Below, piece by piece: positions 41,599 through 49,564 of a DNA stretch of 64,000 nucleotides (positions within the stretch are counted from its first letter, which is position 1; each line of letters starts with the position of its first letter). The position numbers were made by a program, and so were the translations under genes. The notes beneath the pieces are model-generated. The model was not told the DNA's origin. It did no database searches and saw only the letters and a list, made by a program, of their open reading frames with translations. Source of the stretch: Agrobacterium cavarae (GTDB taxonomy: Bacteria > Pseudomonadota > Alphaproteobacteria > Rhizobiales > Rhizobiaceae); NCBI RefSeq assembly GCF_004310285.1, contig NZ_SISF01000032.1, positions 186,001-250,000 on the forward strand, given 5' to 3'.

Positions 41599-43764
41599 TT
41601 ATTCGGTCCGTTCCACCAGGAAGTAGGTGGTCGGACCATCGGGCGTGTCATTCGAGAGACGCACAATGTTACCGCGCTTGACGGTTGCGACTGGCGCACG
41701 GACACGGCCGTCCAGCCCGACAGGAGAAATCTTGAAGGTGCCGGGGGTCTCGAAGCGGAGACCGACCTCCATGCGCCTGATGAGAACCGGCAGATGGCCG
41801 AAATCTTCGATGACGCGCTGATCCGCGTCGCGAAAGCGCATTCCGGAATTGCGGGCGTCCGACGCCAGGATCAAGAGCTGCCGCTTGCTGTCTTTCAACG
41901 GCACTCCGTCCAGCGACGACAGCGATAGCAATCCCCGTCCATCCGCCTGCTTCACGCTGAAAGCACCAAGCTCGACGCCGTCCCCGACCTTGTTGAAAGC
42001 GAGCGCCTGGGTCATCGGCGTTCTCAAGGCCAGGGCCTTGGCTCCGGCGTCCAGTTGCAGTTCGCCGGTCTGGCTCACGACTTTACCACTATCAAGATCC
42101 GCTGGCGCAGACGGATCGACGCGACCAGCATCTTTCAGCTTGGCCACGATCGCCATCGGGGTCTCCCCCTCACGCTGCGGTGCGACCGCAACCACACCAG
42201 GCTTGGCATCGGTCACAGATTGGAGGCCGATTGCCCCGACAAGACCGAGGCGTGTGAGAAGCTCAGGCTCCATGTCGTTGACGCCTTGCGGCAGACCCTT
42301 TTCCCCATCGACGAGAAAAGGGATATCGAGCGACGTGCTCTTGGCATCGCCACGGCGAAAGACGAGCGCAGCCAGCGTTTCGCCCGCGCGTGCTACCGGG
42401 TCGAGTGCGATCGCGTAGGGCAGAATCTGCTTCTTGAACCGGAAATCCTCGCCATAGGCCAAAACGATCGGGCCGTGCGCATGTCGGCACAAAACGTCCC
42501 ATCCCTGCAGGGCCGCAAAGGCGGGTGCCGCAAGACCTGCCTCGTAGCGATAAGGGTTCCAGAAGAGATGATCATATTCCGTGATGACGAAGGGGCGACT
42601 AAGCCAGCGTGCAGCACCCACGGTTCTTAAGTAGCGCAGCCCGTCTTCCAGCGAGCTCTTCCCCTCGATGCTGGTGCCCGGCTCATAGGAACCAACCCAG
42701 TCATGATAGGTGTTCATCGCCACCGCATCCTGGATGCTGCGGCTAATACCAGTCTGGATCGTCGGCCAGTTGTTGTAGGGCAAGACGATACCGCGGAAGC
42801 CAAGATCGCGAAGCGCCTTGGTCATGCGCCGGGTGGCGTTCTGCTCCACGTCGATGAAGAAGGATTGCAGGTCGCGCATCCGTTCGCTGCGCTCATTGCG
42901 GTTGGTTGGCAAAGCAACAGAACGATCCTCAAGACTGCCTTCCTTCGTCCACCAACCCCATTTCTGCTTCAAGGCTTCGTCGCTGCCGTATTTCTTCAAA
43001 AGCCAGTTGTTGAAGAGCGGCTGAAGCTGCTTTTGAAAAACGCTGCCTCGCACCCCCTCTTGCACCATGGCATCGAATTCCAGGCCGTTTTCGTTGAAGG
43101 GAACGATGGCGACGAGTGCCGGATCGCGAATGGGCGCAATGCCGGTATAGGGATTGACCTTGCTGAGGAAGGCTTGCTGAAATTTCAGCCAGTGATCAAA
43201 GCCTGCATCCGTAATCTGCGCATCGACCTTGAGGTCGCCCTTGAGATCCCATCGGTCCTCATAGCCGCCATAGGCTCCGCGGGTGGAACTCAGTCCATCC
43301 ATGATCCAGTAGATGCCGTTTCGCTTCAGCGCAGCCATGAAGTAATGGACGCGATCCAGCACCTGCGGGTCGAAGTCGAAATCCTTGGCGCGGTCCGCCA
43401 TCAACGCGGCGTCGACATAATGGAAACGGGCGATGTTGTAGCCGTGCCTTTTGAGCTGCAGGGCATAGCGGTCGGCAGCATCGTGATCCGGAAACCCGCC
43501 AGACGCCGGGCTTAGCGCAAGAGACGCGCACAGGAAGCGCTGCGGCTTGGCGGCGTCATTGGCTATCGCGAGCTTGCCAGCGGTTGTAACGATGACCCGC
43601 GTATTCTCGTCGATCTTCGTCTCAGGAAGAATGTCGGAAAAATCGAGCGGGCTTCCCGCCTGAACTTCAAGCGACTTTTCCCTGACGGGGAGCCACTCTT
43701 CGGCATAAACTGGCCGGATCAATGCGAACGAAACGACCAGTGTCCAAATAAGGGCTGTTTTCAT
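41599..43764 (-). CDS. Secreted glycoside hydrolase, clan GH-A-like
   Basis: 721 residues. Signal peptide (MKTALIWTLVVSFALIRPVYA), a TIM barrel (about 70-450) and a beta-rich C-terminal part. The clan GH-A residues are visible: acid/base Glu225 in VPFNENGLE and nucleophile Glu396 in VITEYDHLFWN. It probably cuts or trims an exopolysaccharide in the periplasm or outside. It overlaps the GT2 stop by one base (TGATG), so it belongs to the polymer locus. The GH family number cannot be fixed by eye. Confidence 0.78.
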   Translation of the reverse strand: MKTALIWTLVVSFALIRPVYAEEWLPVREKSLEVQAGSPLDFSDILPETKIDENTRVIVTTAGKLAIANDAAKPQRFLCASLALSPASGGFPDHDAADRYALQLKRHGYNIARFHYVDAALMADRAKDFDFDPQVLDRVHYFMAALKRNGIYWIMDGLSSTRGAYGGYEDRWDLKGDLKVDAQITDAGFDHWLKFQQAFLSKVNPYTGIAPIRDPALVAIVPFNENGLEFDAMVQEGVRGSVFQKQLQPLFNNWLLKKYGSDEALKQKWGWWTKEGSLEDRSVALPTNRNERSERMRDLQSFFIDVEQNATRRMTKALRDLGFRGIVLPYNNWPTIQTGISRSIQDAVAMNTYHDWVGSYEPGTSIEGKSSLEDGLRYLRTVGAARWLSRPFVITEYDHLFWNPYRYEAGLAAPAFAALQGWDVLCRHAHGPIVLAYGEDFRFKKQILPYAIALDPVARAGETLAALVFRRGDAKSTSLDIPFLVDGEKGLPQGVNDMEPELLTRLGLVGAIGLQSVTDAKPGVVAVAPQREGETPMAIVAKLKDAGRVDPSAPADLDSGKVVSQTGELQLDAGAKALALRTPMTQALAFNKVGDGVELGAFSVKQADGRGLLSLSSLDGVPLKDSKRQLLILASDARNSGMRFRDADQRVIEDFGHLPVLIRRMEVGLRFETPGTFKISPVGLDGRVRAPVATVKRGNIVRLSNDTPDGPTTYFLVERTE

Positions 43765-44765
43765 CAGGGCTTCAACAACGTACTTTCAATCCAACTTCCG
43801 GGATCTTTCCGTCGCGATAGGATACCGAACGGAAGTGCTGCCGCATGAAAGCACCAGGCCACGATGGCGTAAAGGCCAAGCTCCAGACTTTTTTTCTTGA
43901 TCGACATCGCCACGACTGGCAGCACCAGCAGGGCGACAAAGGCAATCAGTCCGATGGGATGAAAGAGGCTGCCGATCAGACAGAAAAGCAGAATTGCCCA
44001 CCAGGCATAGACGCCAAGCCAAAGCTTGATCTCCGGGTTCTCTTGAACGACCTGCTTCAACCGCCCCTGCTGCCAGCCTGCGCGTAAAAGCTCCCCTGTG
44101 CCGAGCAGATATTTCGACGACCAGCGCCGTGTCAGCAGCACATAGGAGTTGATGTTATGGCCGAAGTGATCGACATAGCGCCGGTCCAGCCGGTAAAGCG
44201 TCCAGCCGCGCAGACGAAGACGTTGAGCCAGATCGAATTCCTCGAATGCGTGAAGATTGCGGTCGGAGAAATATCCCGCTTCTTCGATTGCGGCGCGACG
44301 ATAAACGCCCCCACCGTTCAGACGATCGCGAACGCCATGCTTGACCTGCGAGGCAATTCGCTGCACCCGGCGGGTAAATTCCAGATTATCGAGATTGACC
44401 TCATTGATATCGCCGCTGACGCCGGCGACGCGGGGATGCTTGTCAAGATAATCGAAGGCTTCGGGCAAAAAGGTCGGATCAAGCAGCATGTCGCCGTCCA
44501 TCAAGGCGACGAATTCCCCCTTGCTGTATTGAAATCCGAGCTGGGGACCGACGCCGCAGCTGGCTTTGGCAGGCGCTTGAATCTGGGCGATGATGACAGG
44601 ATATCGAGAAGCGATCTCGATTGTTCGATCCTTCGAACCACTATCGGCAACGATGATTTCGCTTTCGATATCAGGCACGGCCTCTAAAGCAGCGATCACG
44701 CTTTCGATGGCCGCGCCGATCCGATTTTCCTCGTTCAGCGTCTTCAGAATGACCGATAGTTTCAC
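43764..44765 (-). CDS. Glycosyltransferase family 2 (exopolysaccharide cluster)
   Basis: 333 residues. GT-A fold: SVILKTLNEENRI, IIVADSGSKDRT, FVALMDGDMLLDP (DxD), and EEFDLAQRLRLRGW (catalytic base and ED/Q-type motif). Two or three C-terminal membrane helices (about 250-315). Adds a sugar to the growing repeat unit. Coupled to the secreted glycosidase. Confidence 0.88.
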   Translation of the reverse strand: MKLSVILKTLNEENRIGAAIESVIAALEAVPDIESEIIVADSGSKDRTIEIASRYPVIIAQIQAPAKASCGVGPQLGFQYSKGEFVALMDGDMLLDPTFLPEAFDYLDKHPRVAGVSGDINEVNLDNLEFTRRVQRIASQVKHGVRDRLNGGGVYRRAAIEEAGYFSDRNLHAFEEFDLAQRLRLRGWTLYRLDRRYVDHFGHNINSYVLLTRRWSSKYLLGTGELLRAGWQQGRLKQVVQENPEIKLWLGVYAWWAILLFCLIGSLFHPIGLIAFVALLVLPVVAMSIKKKSLELGLYAIVAWCFHAAALPFGILSRRKDPGSWIESTLLKP

Positions 44766-44922
44766 AGCCGCGTCCGTTACATGTCAGTCTACTGAGGGAA
44801 GAATACAGGTTTCGGCACGAAGCTGTATGAAGAATTTCTTATATGCTTAACGCCACAGCAGAGGTCTATGCGGTTGTTGAGAGTCTGGCAACTATCGGAT
44901 TTGCGGGCGCGGTGAAATCCGC

Positions 44923-45204
44923 TCAGTGAAGCACCCGGTTTCCGGCTGCCTTGTCCATGTAGAGCTGCAGGAGTGTCAGTGCTTGCGTCAGAATAAGCTC
45001 AAGCGGCCTGAGGTTATCCGATGACCTCTCCCCGCTTTCACCTTCGATCATCGCAGCCATGGCGCGGAAATTTTCCGCCAGCCGCACATCGCCCTCCTCT
45101 GAAGCATGTTCGGCCGCATCGAAAAGCGCTTCGCTCACAGTATTCATCATGGCGTGCCGCTCGCCGACATTCATCTCCGGTAAGCTTTTGGGTGCTGATT
45201 GCAT
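44923..45204 (-). CDS. Small hypothetical protein
   Basis: 93 residues from ATG 45204, chosen for the strong GGAGG seven bases upstream. Mostly helical and acidic: MNVGERHAMMNTVSEALFDAAEHASEEGDVRL, then a leucine-rich C-terminal helix (LRPLELILTQALTLLQLYMDKA). No membrane helix or known motif. A regulator or adaptor is possible but unproven. Confidence 0.6.
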   Translation of the reverse strand: MQSAPKSLPEMNVGERHAMMNTVSEALFDAAEHASEEGDVRLAENFRAMAAMIEGESGERSSDNLRPLELILTQALTLLQLYMDKAAGNRVLH

Positions 45205-45367
45205 CGATTTACCTCCGCGCGCGTCTTTGCTCCGCACCTGCCGTTGCAGATGCTTTAGCAATACGCATTGTTTGATCGGATTATTGAAACAGAGATAGGG
45301 TTGCGGGACCGGCGAAGCAAGTCATGACAGCGATGCCGTCTGCGCATGGCCTCAACCTTCCCACGGC

Positions 45368-46063
45368 CTACCATTCGATGCTCGAACCGTCATAGGCATG
45401 GAAGCTTCCGCTTTGCGCCGGCTGAAGTCTATCCAGAACGGAAAGCATCCTGGTCGCGCTCTCCTCCGGTAGAAACCGATCGCGGCCACCGGCGTAGTCA
45501 TCACTGAGCGAGGTTGCCACGGTGCCAGGATGAAGTGCTGCCAAGACCGACTGCGGGTGAGTGCGGCCAAGTTCGATGGAAGCGGTTCGGACGATCTGGT
45601 TCAACGCCGCCTTCGAGGCGCGATAGGATACCCATCCGCCGAGATGATTGTCGCCGATCGAACCGACCCTTGCCGACAGAAACGCCATCAGCCCGCGGTC
45701 TCGCCTCGGCAGTTTCGTCGCGACGTGTTTCAACACTAGCGCGGGGCCGAGCGCATTCAGCGCAAATTGCTTCATCATCGCGTCGGCAGAAAGCTGCTTC
45801 AGTGCCTTTTCGGGGCCAACGCCGTCGATCGTCAGCGCACCGGTGGCGCAGAAGATGAGCTGAAAATCTCCCTCAAGTCTTCCGAGGGCGTCGTGAACGC
45901 TCGCGTCGTCGGTAATATCCAATCCGTCGGTGGAGCGTGAAAGCCCGACGACCTCTGCGCACCGCTTGTCAGCCTGGAGCAGTCTCGCAACAGCCGAGCC
46001 GATCCCACCGCTGGAGCCGATGACGAGCGCGCGATATCCGTCTGCGAGTGATGTCATCATCAC
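45368..46063 (-). CDS. Short-chain dehydrogenase (CsgA/C-factor-like)
   Basis: 231 residues. VIGSSGGIGSAVA (cofactor site), a short LDITDDASV segment and YRASKAAL (Tyr-x3-Lys). No NAG motif; instead FCATGAL as in the C-factor subgroup. It starts eight bases after phrB stops and is on the same strand, so it is the second gene of the photolyase operon. Substrate unknown. Confidence 0.87.
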   Translation of the reverse strand: MMMTSLADGYRALVIGSSGGIGSAVARLLQADKRCAEVVGLSRSTDGLDITDDASVHDALGRLEGDFQLIFCATGALTIDGVGPEKALKQLSADAMMKQFALNALGPALVLKHVATKLPRRDRGLMAFLSARVGSIGDNHLGGWVSYRASKAALNQIVRTASIELGRTHPQSVLAALHPGTVATSLSDDYAGGRDRFLPEESATRMLSVLDRLQPAQSGSFHAYDGSSIEW

Positions 46064-46071
46064 GAGAACTC

Positions 46072-47622
46072 CTAAACAGGTTCCGCATCATCGAGCTTTT
46101 TCAGAAACTGGCGCGCCGCACTCCTATAGTCCTTGCGCTGTTCGTCCTTCATCCGTCCCCAGGTCGCGTAAGGCTGGGCCAGACGGCGGTTGCCGTCGAG
46201 CTTCTTTTTGTTCCGGTCAAGGAAATCCCAATATAGCGAATTGAACGGACAGGCTCCCTCCTCAGTCTTCTTGCGCACATCGTAGCGGCAGTTTTCGCAA
46301 TAGTCCGACATGCGCGAAATATAAGCACCACTTGCCGCATAGGGTTTGGATCCCAGCAATCCGCCATCGGCGAACTGGCTCATGCCGATGACATTCGGCA
46401 TCTCCACCCATTCGAAGGCATCGGCGTAGACTTCGAGATACCACTCATGCACCGCATGGGGATCGAGGCCCGCAAGAAGCGCAAAATTGCCGGTGACCAT
46501 CAGCCGCTGAATGTGATGGGCATAGGCGTGATCAATGGTTTCACCAATGACGGTCGAAAGGCAGTTCATCTCGGTCTTGCCGTCCCAAAAGAAGGATGGA
46601 AGCGGTCGCGACGCGTCAAAGAAGTTGCGATCCGCATAGTCCGGCATGAAGTGCCAGTAGATGCCACGCATATATTCCCGCCAGCCGATGATCTGGCGAA
46701 TGAAGCCCTCAACAGCGTTGATCGGCGCATCCCCTTCCAGATAGGCGCGTTCCGCCCTCCGGCAGATGTCGAGCGGATCAAGAAGACCCAGATTGATGTA
46801 GAAGGAGAGGAGCGAATGATTGAGGAACGGGTCGCTGGAGAGCATGGCGTCCTGCGTCTCACCGAAGCTCGGCAGGAAATGCTCGATGAATGCGTCTGCT
46901 GCCCGCTCCGCATCCTCCTGCGTGACGGCAAATGCGAAGCCCTTCGCTTCCCCCATATGCTCGGCAAAACGTTCATCAACGAGTTTCATCACGTCGCGCG
47001 TCGTCTTGTCGGGCGTAAACTGCGGATGAGAAGCGCGAAAGAGATCGGGCTTTGCCGGCTTGCGGTTTTCAGCATCGAAGTTCCAGCGCCCGCCTATGGG
47101 CTTGTCATCCTCCATAAGAAGTCCAGTCTTTCGGCGAACGTCGCGATAGAAGAACTCCATCCTCAGCTCACGCCGGCCCTCAACCCACGCAGCGAACTCA
47201 TCCTTCGAACAGAGAAAACGGGTGTCGGTGCGTATGTCTACGGGAATGTTGAGGGACTTTTCCCAGCCAGACATCGCCTGCAACACCCGAAATTCGCCCG
47301 GCTCGGTGACGATGACCTTTTCTGGCTTGATCTCTTTGACGGCGCGCTTCAGCTCTTCGGTGAAGCTCCCCGTGTTCGGCGTATCATCGAGCTCCGTGTA
47401 GCCAACATCGAAACCCTTGCCGCGCAAATCTTCAGCGAAGTGGCGCATGGCCGAAAGGATCAGGATGATCTTCTTGCAGTGATGGCGCACATAGGTCGTC
47501 TCTTCCTGCACCTCGCACATCAGGATCATGTCCTGATCCGGATCGGCACCCTCCAGGCTTGAGACGGAGTGGGACAATTGATCGCCAAGGATGAAGATGA
47601 GATTGCGGCAGCGCTGTTTCAT
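46072..47622 (-). CDS. phrB: Iron-sulfur bacterial cryptochrome/(6-4) photolyase
   Basis: 516 residues. The four cluster cysteines are at 354 (EMNC), 442 and 445 (CENC) and 458 (GACPF), the same spacing as the 4Fe-4S ligands of Agrobacterium PhrB (350, 438, 441, 454). NHSLLSFYINLGLLDP, NAVEGFIRQIIGWREYMRGIYW and HHIQRLMVTGNFALL line the FAD pocket. PhrB repairs (6-4) photoproducts with blue light using FAD and a lumazine antenna. Followed by an SDR gene in the same operon. Confidence 0.95.
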   Translation of the reverse strand: MKQRCRNLIFILGDQLSHSVSSLEGADPDQDMILMCEVQEETTYVRHHCKKIILILSAMRHFAEDLRGKGFDVGYTELDDTPNTGSFTEELKRAVKEIKPEKVIVTEPGEFRVLQAMSGWEKSLNIPVDIRTDTRFLCSKDEFAAWVEGRRELRMEFFYRDVRRKTGLLMEDDKPIGGRWNFDAENRKPAKPDLFRASHPQFTPDKTTRDVMKLVDERFAEHMGEAKGFAFAVTQEDAERAADAFIEHFLPSFGETQDAMLSSDPFLNHSLLSFYINLGLLDPLDICRRAERAYLEGDAPINAVEGFIRQIIGWREYMRGIYWHFMPDYADRNFFDASRPLPSFFWDGKTEMNCLSTVIGETIDHAYAHHIQRLMVTGNFALLAGLDPHAVHEWYLEVYADAFEWVEMPNVIGMSQFADGGLLGSKPYAASGAYISRMSDYCENCRYDVRKKTEEGACPFNSLYWDFLDRNKKKLDGNRRLAQPYATWGRMKDEQRKDYRSAARQFLKKLDDAEPV

Positions 47623-47985
47623 CGCCGCAAAACGCCAAGGTGCCGCCTGCCGTTCCAGACGGGAACCGCCATCGTCGTCTTTTTATGGGCGACGAGGATG
47701 TCGGCGATCGCTGCCAGTATTGCATCTTGTCTGCCCCAGAAGATCGCAAAGCATGTGTGGGTGTAACAAGGCGCACGCGTAAGGGCGATGCTGAGCTGAT
47801 GTCGTTCAGGAAGGGTCGGGGCCGTAGCGAGACGGACGAGGGCGTCCGCAGCGCGAATCAGTGGGGCTTCGCGCACCGGCTATCGGCCATCATCGGCACG
47901 ATAAATCTAAGACTTCGTTAATAAGGGGAACCAAAGACAGTCTCGCCACGTTGCTTTTCCACAATACGGAAAAGGAACTTCCAAA
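47623..47985. other. Intergenic region between phrB and the BA14K gene
   Basis: 363 bp. The right end holds an EcfG promoter. A reverse-strand GTTCC at 47652 with AAC 18 bases before it is near an EcfG pattern but one base too wide. No RNA gene or repeat seen. Confidence 0.5.
47927..47952 (+). promoter_or_regulatory. EcfG-type general stress promoter of the BA14K gene
   Basis: GGAAC (47927-47931), 17 bases, CGTT (47949-47952), 34 bp before ATG 47986. Extended match including the C of CGTT. Confidence 0.75.
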
Positions 47986-48300
47986 ATGTCAAGATCAGGA
48001 AAAGCAAAATCCGTAGTTTTTTTAGCAGCAGCCTTCATGTGCGCTGCAAGCGGCCCATCGTTCGCCCTGAGCGTCATTAACCCCGCCTATGTAAACGAAG
48101 CTTCTGCCGAAGAGGCCACGAACGCTTCCGTCTCGGCATTTAGCAATGGCGGCGCAACGAAGGGCAGTGGCGACCTTCTTCTTTCAGCGGAAGAAGTTCA
48201 ACACATTCGTTGGTGCGCAACACGCTACCCATCCTATCACGCGTCGGACAATACCTTTGCTAACGCCTCTGGTGCGCGCACGGAGTGCCGCTCCAAGTAA
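47986..48300 (+). CDS. BA14K-family secreted small protein
   Basis: 104 residues. Signal peptide to about residue 28 (VVFLAAAFMCAASGPSFA), a Ser/Ala-rich middle, and a C-terminal BA14K motif: IRWCATRYPSYHASDNTFANA ending with GARTEC, where two cysteines can pair. Brucella BA14K is an immunoreactive, lectin-like envelope protein. Under an EcfG promoter, so likely induced by stress. Confidence 0.85.
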   Translation: MSRSGKAKSVVFLAAAFMCAASGPSFALSVINPAYVNEASAEEATNASVSAFSNGGATKGSGDLLLSAEEVQHIRWCATRYPSYHASDNTFANASGARTECRSK

Positions 48301-48323
48301 GGCGGGCTTGTTTTGCCCGCCTT
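48299..48323 (+). terminator. Terminator of the BA14K gene
   Basis: AAGGCGGGC (48299-48307) pairs with GCCCGCCTT (48315-48323) around a seven-base T-rich loop. Confidence 0.65.
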
Positions 48324-48364
48324 CCAATTAACCGCGTTGGCAGTCTCAAATCCTGCCAAACATG

Positions 48365-48994
48365 TCAGAAGTGATAGTTCAAACCACCCTTGACGACGTT
48401 GTCGCTGATATCAGTCCGCGATGTGGTGCCGCCAGAGAATGTCCGAACATCGTTGGTCGCAACATAGTTGTACTCGACCTTGCCCGAAATCTGCTGATTG
48501 AACTTGTGCTCGATACCAGCACCAAGCAAATAGCCCTCCTTCATGCCATCAGGGCCGACGACATTGTCGCCGTCGCGAAGGCTCGTAACCGTCAGACCAG
48601 CCGTGCCGTAGATCAGAGTTTCGTCCATCTTGACGCCAGCTTTGGCCTTTGCCGCAACGCGCCAGCGCTCGCGCAGATTTCCGTTCGGAACGGAGACGCG
48701 GGTATCGCCGAGATGGGTCGCTTCGAGTTCGCCACCAACGACAGCACCGCCGAGGTCATAATTGTAGCCGCCCTGAACGCCCAGCGCCAAGCCCTTGCCG
48801 TCGCGGAAAGGGTTTGCACTCGGCATGGCAGCGCCAATATGGCCACCGGCATAAGCACCCGTCCAGGAAGAGCTCGCAGGCTCGTTATAGGCCGGTGGCG
48901 CCTCATAGGACGAGGTGAGGTCTGCAGCAACAACCGGGCTGGCAGCCACCATTGCCGCAATGGCAACAGCGTAAGATCTGAATTTATTGGACAT
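48365..48994 (-). CDS. Outer-membrane beta-barrel protein (Omp25/Omp31-like)
   Basis: 209 residues from ATG 48994 (GGAG six bases upstream). Signal peptide (MSNKFRSYAVAIAAMVAASPVVAA), then DLTSSYEAPPAYNEP and WTGAYAGGHIG, the standard opening of rhizobial OMP_b-brl proteins. Eight alternating strands end with KVEYNYVATNDV and GLNYHF with a C-terminal Phe, as required for barrel assembly. Convergent with the BA14K gene. Confidence 0.9.
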   Translation of the reverse strand: MSNKFRSYAVAIAAMVAASPVVAADLTSSYEAPPAYNEPASSSWTGAYAGGHIGAAMPSANPFRDGKGLALGVQGGYNYDLGGAVVGGELEATHLGDTRVSVPNGNLRERWRVAAKAKAGVKMDETLIYGTAGLTVTSLRDGDNVVGPDGMKEGYLLGAGIEHKFNQQISGKVEYNYVATNDVRTFSGGTTSRTDISDNVVKGGLNYHF

Positions 48995-49305
48995 CATCAA
49001 CTCCATACCAAGTCCTTAAGTCTCCCCGCGGGAGACGTCATTCCGAAAGCCACCAAAGACAGTGCCTGTCTGATTGCTGTTATGGTCAACATAAGCGCGA
49101 AGGTATGGCGGAAAAAGAAACTTGGTTAGAATTTAGCTAAAACTTTAACGGCATGGATAACAGGAGGTTAACGACGAATTGCGATCGCTATTCGCGATCT
49201 GATGCTTGAGTGCCGGGTGCAGAGAGCCAGGCGTCGGGAGCAAGATGGGAACCAACAGGGCGGCCTTCTGTTTACCTAACGAACAACAAACAGAGGAGGC
49301 TCACC
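48995..49305. other. Divergent intergenic region with stress promoter
   Basis: About 311 bp between the barrel gene and the Pro-rich small gene. It holds an EcfG promoter at its right end; no RNA gene is seen. Confidence 0.5.
49248..49272 (+). promoter_or_regulatory. EcfG-type general stress promoter of the Pro-rich small gene
   Basis: GGAAC (49248-49252), 17 bases, GTT (49270-49272), 33 bp before ATG 49306. Confidence 0.7.
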
Positions 49306-49503
49306 ATGCCAAACCGTGATCCATTGGACGAGTCCACGATCGACAGCCCGCGTGGTCCAACATCAACACCGGGCATTCCGGACCGCGTCCAGGAAAAGCC
49401 GCCCGTTCCACCCGTGAAGGATCCGGGCGATACGAAAAACCCGAACGATCCGACACTCAATCCCGCACTTCTGCCGATCGGCGATCCCGCGGGCGCAGCC
49501 TGA
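49306..49503 (+). CDS. Small Pro-rich disordered protein, stress-induced
   Basis: 65 residues with GAGGAGG seven bases before ATG 49306. Rich in Pro, Asp and Asn without hydrophobic stretch: SPRGPTSTPGIPDRVQEKP, VPPVKDPGDTKNPNDPTLNP. Probably unfolded. No known domain. The EcfG promoter and the strong terminator that follows support a real gene. Confidence 0.72.
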   Translation: MPNRDPLDESTIDSPRGPTSTPGIPDRVQEKPPVPPVKDPGDTKNPNDPTLNPALLPIGDPAGAA

Positions 49504-49524
49504 AAGCTGTTATAGGAATTCACC

Positions 49525-49557
49525 AAACCGCCGTGCGAGACAATCGCACGGCGGTTT
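49525..49557. terminator. Bidirectional terminator
   Basis: AAACCGCCGTGCGA (49525-49538) pairs perfectly with TCGCACGGCGGTTT (49544-49557) around GACAA, 14 bp. TTTGTTTGTCT follows on the top strand and the reverse strand also has Ts, so it can serve both convergent genes. Confidence 0.85.
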
Positions 49558-49564
49558 GTTTGTC

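Noticed and set aside
47631..47656. A possible EcfG promoter for phrB on the minus strand
   Set aside because: GTTCC and AAC are present, but the spacer is 18 bases and the start site would fall only a few bases before the ATG.
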